Assembly: GCA_020744425.1 (NCBI GenBank)
Contig: JAGMUV010000016.1
Location: forward strand, 868,001 to 932,000
Direction: 5' to 3'
Length of the DNA: 64,000 nucleotides
Source: Dactylonectria macrodidyma
Taxonomy: Eukaryota > Ascomycota > Sordariomycetes > Hypocreales > Nectriaceae
This document shows, piece after piece, positions 55,849-64,000 of the stretch. The notes beneath the pieces are model-generated. The model was given only the letters and a program-made list of their open reading frames with translations, was not told the DNA's origin and ran no database searches. The position numbers and the translations under genes are program-made. Every line of letters starts with the position of its first letter. Within the stretch, counting starts at the first letter, position 1.

Positions 55849-56263
55849 CCTACGTCGACCAGGCATAAATAGTGAATATACAGATAGATGAGGGCACTTG
55901 GCCACCTACCTATCTGGTAGTGTAGTAGGTAGGGTCTTCTACAGGTTAAATTTCATCCCTTGGTGATTGCTAGCTGTCAAACTGTTACCTGGCATGGGTC
56001 AGACCGTTGCTAATTGTCAAGCAGGTGAACCACCTGGGCTCTGCGCTTGGGTACGTTTTCGTCATCACCTGGGCACCTAAGTAGGCTCAAGAGATGCACG
56101 ATCCTCTTCGCTAAGCTTGTCGTTTATCAGCATGGTTTCATCTTAGCCAGCTGTCTAGTCATCCGCCCCAGACCGCACGTAATTCGATACAACTACTTAA
56201 ATAACCTCTAGTCTAACCCTACTTTTTGAATTCCCATCCATTACGCACGCCTACTGAAGCACG
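55849..56263. other. Upstream region of the F-box gene
   Basis: No gene. It contains a direct repeat of CTGTTACCT / GACCGTTGC-like text, and the leader of the F-box gene from about 56150. No clear TATA box. Confidence 0.4.
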
Positions 56264-57562
56264 ATGCCTACTGTTTCTTTACTTCAACTGCCGAATGAGG
56301 TCATTCACATAGTATGCACTACGTTCTGTCCCCATTGCATGGAAGATCGGGCAATCGAATACCAGGCCAGCAGCAAGGAGGCCCTATCCCGACTAGCTCG
56401 AACGTCACGTCGAATCCATGATGTTGTCATGCCGGTGTTGTACCATACGTTTTTTGAGTCGATGTCTCAACTCTCCCCTGACCCCCCCCTTCCAGGGAGG
56501 CTCTTGAGCTTCATGCGATCTATCTCGCAGAATCCTAAATTCATTTGTCATATGAAGCAGGCAGCTTTCGGTCTCTATACAGGACCAAGTGCCTATGACA
56601 TGCCTATAGCTGATGCTCTAACAGAGCGCCTGAACGATGGTTTCCTTAATCATTGGGCTACTCTTATTTTCAATGAACGAGCTTCAGGCCTTACAGCTGA
56701 CACTACACTTCGTCATGGGCTGCTACTCGATGTGTTTTTCAGTTCTGCTATTAACTTGGAGAGATTATCTTTGGAATGCTCAAGTATGACACAGTTTAGG
56801 AAATTCATTCCTTCAACCCCGGCGCTAGAATCTTTGAAAACGCTGCACCTTGTTCATCGTACAACCTCCGGGGGTTTCGACTTAGGCGCAGTCGCTGAAT
56901 TCTTGAAAATATCACCAAACATTGAATACCTTTACGCACATATGTGTTATTCAGCTCCTGCAGGATTGAACCTAACGAATTTGAAACACCTTCGCTTCTC
57001 TAGTTGCAGCTTCGGACCCAGTGACTTGGGAAATGTTTTACTGGCTTGCCAGAATCTGAGGTCCTTTGCCTTTCAATACTTCCAGCCAGCTTCGCCGATT
57101 TATCAACTCTACCGGAACGATTTCTCTCCAAGCCCTAAGAAAATTGTCGACGAGCTTCGAGTTTGCGAGTCTACTCTGGAGTACCTGGAAATTGAGTTAG
57201 GTGAATGGATATCGTTTACTGAAATCAATTCCGAACATACAATTACCAGCCTCAAGAATTTTTCAACTCTGAAAGGTCTTGTCATGGACGAGGTATCACT
57301 CCATTCCGATGAGACGAATTTACTGGATGAGGTTCCACATAATGGCACCAAAGCGGCCATGAGAAAATTGGAGAGAACACTGATGGGGATACTCCCAAGT
57401 TCAATCGAATCCATGAATCTAAAATCAATTAGGCCATGCTTGACTGGAAATACCATCTGGGTAGTCAATGACGCTCTTAGGAGCCTTTTCCCCAATTTCA
57501 AGAGACTTTTGGTCTCTAAACCAGAGGAATGCGGGAGATATAGTGAGGGCCACGAAGGATAG
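56264..57562 (+). CDS. F-box / LRR-like protein
   Basis: 432 aa, single exon, ATG at 56264 (MPTVSLLQLPNEVIHIVCTT). The N-terminal LLQLPNEVIHIVC followed by LSRLARTSRRIHDVVMPVLY is a standard fungal F-box (residues about 5-65), which binds Skp1 in SCF ubiquitin ligases. The remainder has irregular leucine-rich segments (LERLSLECSSM, LESLKTLHLVH, LTNLKHLRFSSC, CQNLRSFAFQYF), the likely substrate-binding surface. No lesions. Large fungal F-box families of this type usually lack a known substrate. Confidence 0.88.
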   Translation: MPTVSLLQLPNEVIHIVCTTFCPHCMEDRAIEYQASSKEALSRLARTSRRIHDVVMPVLYHTFFESMSQLSPDPPLPGRLLSFMRSISQNPKFICHMKQAAFGLYTGPSAYDMPIADALTERLNDGFLNHWATLIFNERASGLTADTTLRHGLLLDVFFSSAINLERLSLECSSMTQFRKFIPSTPALESLKTLHLVHRTTSGGFDLGAVAEFLKISPNIEYLYAHMCYSAPAGLNLTNLKHLRFSSCSFGPSDLGNVLLACQNLRSFAFQYFQPASPIYQLYRNDFSPSPKKIVDELRVCESTLEYLEIELGEWISFTEINSEHTITSLKNFSTLKGLVMDEVSLHSDETNLLDEVPHNGTKAAMRKLERTLMGILPSSIESMNLKSIRPCLTGNTIWVVNDALRSLFPNFKRLLVSKPEECGRYSEGHEG

Positions 57563-58317
57563 GGAGCTAGTAATACGGAGGTGTATGCTCTGAGCTATAT
57601 CTACGCGTTCCCCGGCTGTTCATCTTCTACTCCCTTAAAGTCTTCGGGTTAGTAACTCACTATGTGAATTGGAAATATTCAGAAGTGATAAGTGGGCATT
57701 CCTAGTCCTTATGAAGACTAGCTGCTAGCAACTGCTGCCAGCTGCGGCAAAAGACCAAGCGATTCCAAACAGCTCTCGTTGCTAGGAACTGTGTCACACA
57801 CCTACCATAAGGACGTGGGCTTGCCAAGCCCTTGATGACAACTTCACTCATTGCCACTCTTACACAAGCCTTATAATTGCCATGGTCAGATGATTGAGGG
57901 GGAGAAGGAAGAAGAGGGTATGTGCGGTTGCATTATAGCTATGAAAGCAGTATGTAAACCAAAGTAACCAATATGTTGAAAAGCCTTCCTTGCTAGCTAT
58001 AACGTAAGAATAATCACGGTTATGGGAGCGGTTTCGAAGGTAGGTCAGCTTGCGGGTCAGGGACCAAGTTCCAGGAGGCCACTTTGCTTGCTGCCGTCCT
58101 TGCCTTGGTCAATGCCTCCTACTAACCGCGAAAATGGGCTTTAGCGCGGCTACGGAAAACCTGCTGCTGATCTCGCTTCGTGATAAGGTCTTAACTAGTC
58201 GAGCTAATCGAAGCTGTGTGGCAGCTCACTAGGAGGTTACCCGCGGAACGGGATGGATGGGATGAGGAGAGAGCAGACACATCCAATCACATTAAGTCTG
58301 AATCGCGATTCAACCTT
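57563..58317. other. Intergenic, no gene seen
   Basis: 3' flank of the F-box gene and of the copia relic. No motif recognised. Confidence 0.4.
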
Positions 58318-58782
58318 TCACGGCGAGGTCTCCTGATATAGCTGCATTTGAAGTCTTTTGGCCTGCTCCGTGATATCTTCGAGCTTGCGTTCCTCTCCCA
58401 GCCTATTCCTCACATCTACGAGCCCGAGGGCCCTTACGAAGTTGAGGAAGTCACCATAGCTCAACTCCTTCGTCAGCCCGTCAGCAAGCATTTCCTTTGA
58501 CGGTGAGTATGCCACAGAAATAGCTCCTCGCTGTGACTCCTGCCGTAGCCAGTGATTGTGGATGTCAACGTGCCGTAGCTGCGTTCGTAGCTGGTTCAGT
58601 TGCTTGTTCATCAACTTGATCGTCTGCGCATTATCACACCAAATTCGTATCTTGTTGAGGCTCTCGTGACTGAGGCCGATCTCCTAGAGTAGCCGGCACA
58701 CGAACATCCCTTCTTTTGCAGGCTGACCGAGGGCCAAGAGCTCTGCCTCCGTAGTTCGGGGTAAGGCAATATTCTTTACAGT
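58318..58782 (-). mobile_element. Ty1/copia RNase H relic
   Basis: Minus strand reads ALPRTTEAELLALGQPAKEG, then a TAG (58684-58686), then IRIWCDNAQTIKLMNKQLNQ, QLRHVDIHNHWLRQESQRG and SPSKEMLADGLTKELSYGDF, the end of a copia polyprotein (RNase H Glu, Asp and His positions, then the LADGLTK motif). One nonsense codon; the rest of the element and its LTRs are absent. Confidence 0.85.
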
Positions 58783-59114
58783 CTAGAATCCTCTATCTAC
58801 AACAGGAGCTTGATACTGACACGTCCTAGATCTGAAATTATTATGACCCTGTGCAGCATCATCCCTCTGCTTCCTGGCATGTCCCCTGGAGCTGGAGCAG
58901 ATCGAGCCCGGCTCCCATGCTTCTACCTAAACAGCACATTGAACAACATGGTCACCACTCTATCCAAGAGAACCCTCCACGCCATGTTAGGCGATAGAAT
59001 TAACCGGAGAACTCTTTCGTCATGTTACATCCTGTTGGTGTTCTATTTCCACATCATGGGCCGGAAGGAGATACCGGCTAGATTCAAGGACGTCGTTCCC
59101 TGACAAAGATAACT
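58783..59114. other. Short intergenic stretch
   Basis: Holds a 97-codon frame (58810-59103) with no recognisable motif, ending just before the membrane-protein pseudogene. Confidence 0.35.
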
Positions 59115-60617
59115 ATGATTCTCGACAAAATTCCTCGTAGGAGGCACCACATTGAGATGCGGCTTTGCAGATGTAGCTCGAAGGTGTCCATCGAGGGCAC
59201 GGGCACAGGAACGGATCCTAACGCGAACATAGGTAAGAAGCTCACCGCTAGTCTCATCGAGATGGCCTAGGACAACACGGACATGGACACGGTTAAGCAG
59301 GCCCGTGCCAGCCTCATGGTTGTTTCAGCGCAGGATGGCAAGGCTGAGCCGGTTATCTCTTCTGATCTTATTCTACACGAAACCGCACCTAGTTTCGAGA
59401 AGACAAGAGATGATTGGCAGGCTGTGGACATGTTCACGCAGTCTGATAAGGGGACGCCATTGTACGCCAGCAGGATTACGTCAGTTGAATCCGGGCAGAT
59501 GGGGGAAATGGAGTTGTGTGGTCAGAATGCGACATCGGGCATGAACAAGACTGCCAGGACAAGCACCACACCGGTCGAGACTCCCGGACATGAATCGGAC
59601 GGCGGGAAAGGTGTTCAAGAGAAGGGTCCGAAGGGTGCCAGGATCAACGCAGCCGTCTCAGACAATGATGAGACCCGCGAGAAAGAGAAGTCAAAGAACA
59701 ACAATCGCGGCGGGGACGAGAACCCGACAAAGAGCAAGATGAATGGAGGCCGCGCCTCGAACGAGAAGAAAAGTTCCAGGGTGCTTGTGAAGGATCTCTC
59801 ATCAGGACAGAATTATCTCCCTGAGCAGCACAACCTGTAGGGCCTCGATTAGGCCTCTTCTGCTATCGACTCAGACATACAAAAGAACACCACTCCCGGT
59901 GATGAGGGTCGGTTTGAGGAGAGAGAGGGTTTGGACGAGGCGCGCGAAGCCCAGATACTTGGAATTGCGAGGTTGATCACGCATCAGGAGAAGTCGCCTC
60001 TACGGCGGAGCGAAAGTGAGGATCACTTCTGGCTCTGTGAGAAAAAAGTCGTCGACCCGAGCACGTCCAAGATAGTGTAAGAGGCAGAAGAGATGGAATA
60101 CTACGGTGAGACGCGATGTGAAGATGTGGACCCGACGGGGAATGAGGTGATAGACAAGCAGGACTCAGAGGTTGCCAAGTTGGAGGAGGATCAGCATCTC
60201 CTTGGTTTGGATGAAATTGACCTGATGACTCAGGTCAAAGAGCAGGTGGCGCCGACTCACGATGAGGTGGAGGATAAGGGTGGCAAGAGCCATCTCTACA
60301 GACAAGTGAGGGCCGCTATGGAGACCAAGCTGGGCGACGTGTTACCCACGGTATCGAAGGTATACGACCGTGCGAAAGGTATACAGTCGTTAAAGCTTGC
60401 TTCTACCGTGATGCTTACTATCCTGGTTCTGCTCACCACATTCGCCGGATTGTCGCTGGGAACGGTAGGAGTGTCGGTGGTCTACCTACTTAGCTTGAGT
60501 GAGAGAATGGCCCTCAAGCTTTTATTAGTCCTCATCACTGCCAGCGTCTTCCTGACGCTGGCGACGCTGGCGATGTTGGCTACGGTCAGCCTCGTGGTGT
60601 TCGTGGTCAGCAGGTAG
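59115..60617 (+). pseudogene. Membrane protein with long charged N-domain, four in-frame stops
   Basis: One plus-strand frame runs from ATG 59115 (MILDKIPRRRHHIEMR) to the stop at 60615-60617, about 500 codons. It is broken only by TAG 59268-59270, TAG 59838-59840, TAG 59850-59852 and TAA 60078-60080, all explainable by C-to-T or G-to-A changes of CAG, TGG or CAA. Residues before about 430 are charged and low-complexity (DDWQAVDMFTQSDKG, NDETREKEKSKNNNRGGDEN). The C-terminus has two or three hydrophobic helices (VMLTILVLLTTFAGLSLGTV, LLLVLITASVFLTLATLAML), ending VVFVVSR, so a C-terminally anchored membrane protein. Family not recognised. Absence of any frameshift in 1.5 kb is notable. Confidence 0.65.
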
Positions 60618-61967
60618 ATGAGGAGGGGTTTGTGTGTGAATAGTACGGTCGCGCCCAGGATGGATGTGCTTTTATTGCCTTTAACTGTCATTACCTTCAA
60701 AACTCAGTTCACTTTAGGCATTTTGCCGGGACCTTCGTAAGGGAATGACCATGCGGTATACGCAGAATTGCTAAGGTTGTTGATGCCTGCCCATTAAACT
60801 GCAACATGCCCAACTGAATGCGGTTGCCGTGGGATAGTACCCGGTGCCGACTGCTCGTCTGCATTGAGAGAACTACGTCCCACGTGTTCAGTCAGTCCAT
60901 CAGAAGCGGCATCCATCAACCTGTCACCTGTTATGGGAGAAGGGCTGAAAGACGGTAATGTTGATTCCGACCTCTCCAGAGTCAATATCGAACTTTCCAG
61001 TGGGTCTAGGTAGACTCCATTTTTAGGTGATGCTCGGATATCTTTGATGCGGTCTCTGATTTCGACCTTTAGAAGGCTGTTGAACTGCCGAGCTCTTTTA
61101 TCAGAACCTACATCGACCGGCAACCGCCATTCTAGATATAGCCGCCCATGGCTCTTGGGAATGTGATACTTGCCACTCATAACAACCGGGTTGGAACCGA
61201 GGAAGCCAGCATCTTTGCTTGAAAAGATGACTCTTGGCGGTCTATTTGACTATAATTCGGCAGTGCCATTCGACTTGTACTTCGGCATGTATCTTGGCTT
61301 CCTCCAAAATCTGGTGCATCTGCGTAGTGACAGCATGCTCTTCCGAGCTGAATTCCCAATGAATGAAAAAGCTTTCCGGTATTGCGGAGCACGTCATTCT
61401 CGATGTTAACCTCTATTTGAATGTGACGAGCTTAAAGAGCAGGATCGGATTGCGGCGTCTGTACGCGTTTTCGCGGAGGGCTTGGTGTGTCATCATTCTT
61501 TGGGACTCGGTTGTCCGTTCTCCGCGTTTTCTGACGCCTCTTGCCCTGCCTAGTGGCCTTGAGCTGGCGGAGACTTATTCTGTTAATAATTGAATTATTT
61601 AATAATTTAATAATATATTTATATTTCGTATGTGTTTGTTTGTTCCCCGATCATTACTCCGACTATACGTCACGAACAAGAATTACGTCTTTTATCCCAT
61701 GTCAATGAGGCTTTCCACTCGCTCCCATCCAGATGTAACGTTCGGTATGGCTTGCCATTGGTCTTCGTACCCCATTACAGTACTGATCGATGAGTTCTTT
61801 AATGCACACACGTCAGCCTAGTAGTGGTAAAGCATAACCATAGTCACTATTGCTTGTACTGTGGGTGACCTTGTTTAATATGACTCAATCTAGCAAAGTT
61901 CGTCCGAGCCCAACAGACTATTGGACATTAACTTGACAAAACATCTTTATCGCCAACTACGATGTTC
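60618..61967. other. Intergenic with unidentified minus-strand frames
   Basis: Minus-strand frames 61180-60794 (128 codons: KYHIPKSHGRLYLEWRLPVD, LDPLESSILTLERSEST) and 61392-61177 overlap and look weakly protein-like, perhaps fragments of a decayed gene. An AT-rich run lies at 61580-61625. No family assignable. Confidence 0.3.
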
Positions 61968-63027
61968 CTAATCAATCAAATCTAGATCTGGGAATTTGCA
62001 GTGCAACTCATTCAAAAATCCCTTTACATTCAATCTACCTTCCATTCTCAGATGATCGAACTGGGTGTTCAAGAGTCCTATGACGAACATTTTTTCAGAA
62101 CTATTGGGTAGCAGTTCTATTAGCTTGTTTACGTCGCCATTTGTGAGTACGGCAAGTTGCCTAGTACGCATTAGCACTTTGCCTTCAACTATCATCACCT
62201 TAGGCTTACATTGGCTTCATGAATAGGATGCCGTAGCCGAACTTTTGAACGAGCTTGTTCCATTTCCGCCCCTGCATCAAGCATCGAGTCAACGCTTGAC
62301 GGCGTTCTGCCAACCGCCTTCCAGGAAATTTTTGAAGTAATGTACTTCTTAGATTCGCTTCGTCGTCTTTTCGCGTTAGGGGTGTGAAATGTTGAATTTT
62401 AGACTCAAACCATCGTGTAAATTCGGTAGCAGTCATCGCGTAGTGGAGGCTCACTTTTTGCTGTGATTGACCTACTCGATTCAGTTTGTCAATCAACTTA
62501 TGGCCGTGGTTCGACTCGATAGCCCCGGTGCCGTCAGTGAGGTCCGACATATTCCTGAATGTGAGTTCCTCCGCGTCATTTGGGCCGTCGAGCCCTTCGA
62601 TCTGAGACAAGGCGTCGCTGAGAAATTCATCAAAGGGTTGACTGAGAAGCTTGACTCTAGACACCGCCTGCTCGGTAGAGTCATTGGGCCCAGATATGAC
62701 AGCCATAGGCTCAGTGTGTTCGCCATCGTCTCCGGTTTCCCAGTCTGCCTGGTTCAGCTGTGACACAAGGTAGGAGACGTTCCGTCTGGCTCGGGAAAGT
62801 CGTCGTCTTCCGCAGGGGGATGAGTTCTGTGCTAGAACGAAGTCTAGCAGTCCTGTTAGTTCAGGATGTGGAACTTCGGCAATTCTTTCGATGAAGTCGG
62901 ACACCCAGTCCTTGGCCTCGAGAGGCGACAAGTCTTCCGGCGCACGGTGGGAAGTGGGCATAGCAGCAGGGTGAGTTGGGGGTGATTGATCGAAGACTTC
63001 CAATGTAGAACAAGAAGCCATTTTCAT
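61968..63027 (-). CDS. Hypothetical two-exon protein, 336 aa (orphan)
   Basis: ATG at 63027 (MKMASCSTLEVFDQSPP). Exon 1 is 63027-62210, the intron is 62161-62209 (49 nt, GTAAGC .. branch-like TGCTAATG .. ACTAG), and exon 2 is 62160-61968. The intron has textbook fungal donor, branch and acceptor, and joins ILFMKP to MQLAVLTNGDVNKLIELL in frame. The product is soluble and acidic. The first half is variable (LEAKDWVSDFIERIAEVPHP), the second half helical and basic (FTRWFESKIQHFTPLTRKDD, LLQKFPGRRLAERRQALTRC), ending FPDLDLID. No family recognised; no TM segment or signal peptide. Probably a real lineage-restricted gene. Confidence 0.62.
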
Positions 63028-64000
63028 CAGTCTAGCGCTCAGAGCAGAATGAGGTTCCGTCAAGAGGTTGGCAACCCCAAACGCTAGGTCTAGTGCTGAT
63101 GGCGTGGTTTAATCAACCGGTACGACGACGGGTGAGGGATCGCGGAGAAAGTTGCTCGGATGTTGAAAGAAAATCGATCCCGTTCGGGGAGGAAATCATT
63201 AGGGGGGTGCCTTCCTGTTTTGTACTAAATGGGCCGAGCTATGACTGGGGAGGCAGAATGGCTGCCTTCGAACCTTTGCGCTAAGACCAGAACATTAGCG
63301 CCCTGTCAGAAGAGATTGCTGACCAACACTCCACGTAAGGCCACACGGGCACACTGATTCGGCGTGTTGCAGAGAGCAACTTGCTCTGCCAAGGCTGGCG
63401 TCTGTTGGTGTTCTCCGCCCTACACTCTTAAATGAAGTAGAAATAGGGTACGTCGATGTCAGGTAGAGGAACGTGGCGATAACTCTATCCAAAGGGTTGA
63501 CTTGTAATAATGCTTGGCTGCGGTGAGGAAGATAATGAGGATTAACATCGGCATCGAGCCCGTCCGCGCTCGCCTCGCTCAGTAGGGGCGTTAACCTTTT
63601 TTGACGAGCGACCTGGCTCGATCGTTGCGGCGTACCTCACCCATCTGAACCTCTTGGGGCTTTCCACAGCCATCAATACCCTGAATATTGGTCTACTAGG
63701 GGGGCCTCGTCATTTCACTTCAGCTCAACCTTCCCTTCACCCAATAATAAATTTACCTGGCCACTCCACCACCTCTTCCATCCGGGATTCAGGCTCCTCC
63801 AGCGTTGCCTTGTGACCCTTGCCGCCGACTTTTTTCACTAGGTGTGACACATGTCTACGCTCCCTATACCTCTACCTTGCCTCAAGATTCTAAGTTTGCG
63901 GTCATTGCTCACATGGGCAGTTCTAGTCTCGCCGACTATCGAGTTGGACTTGGAGAATTTTATTCGGACTGCATTGGAGTCCGGCTCGTCGAGGAGAGGC
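63028..64000. other. Right-edge region, no gene supported
   Basis: Upstream flank of the 61968-63027 gene, then sequence with only short frames. A gene crossing the right edge cannot be excluded. Confidence 0.35.

Overview
The window looks like repeat-rich DNA of a filamentous ascomycete (Pezizomycotina, plausibly Eurotiales; this is inference). The evidence is short GT-AG introns of 47 to 87 nt, a fungal-type APH phosphotransferase, a GMC oxidoreductase, a LaeA-like methyltransferase relic, an F-box gene, and pogo/Fot, Tc1, MULE, hAT and RNase H-bearing LINE elements. I found no rRNA, tRNA or CRISPR array.

Layout. 1-9 kb: an APH phosphotransferase gene running off the left edge, a Tc1 relic, an intact-looking GMC oxidoreductase with one intron, unresolved decayed sequence, and a PAQR (adiponectin-receptor-like) gene inactivated by two nonsense codons. 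10-13 kb: a 5'-truncated LINE with 17-bp target duplications, inserted antisense into an open reading frame. 16-21 kb: a hAT-type non-autonomous element with an 8-bp duplication, nested in an LTR-like repeat, then pogo copy 1. 21-35 kb: a 20-bp minisatellite, a vWA-domain gene, a broken SR/RD-rich gene, a tubulin-tyrosine-ligase-family gene, a broken LaeA-like methyltransferase, and a 45-bp palindrome. 35-48 kb: a 90-bp TG..CA element, a second pogo family, a 195-bp solo LTR, a dispersed repeat of about 560 bp, an orphan gene, pogo copy 2 (inverted relative to copy 1), and a MULE. 49-64 kb: an intact Tc1 element with one intron, Ty3/gypsy and Ty1/copia remnants, second copies of the 560-bp, 90-bp and 195-bp repeats, an F-box gene, a membrane-protein pseudogene with four in-frame stops, and an orphan two-exon gene.

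How it fits together. This is a transposon graveyard with a few living genes (GMC, vWA, TTL-family, F-box, perhaps APH and two orphans). Most host-gene damage is single nonsense codons that a C-to-T or G-to-A change would explain, plus small frameshifts. By contrast the two 2,220-bp pogo copies are almost identical and undamaged, and the Tc1 transposase is intact. This suggests recent DNA-transposon activity on top of older decay. Nearly every element boundary was fixed from terminal repeats and target-site duplications read directly in the sequence.
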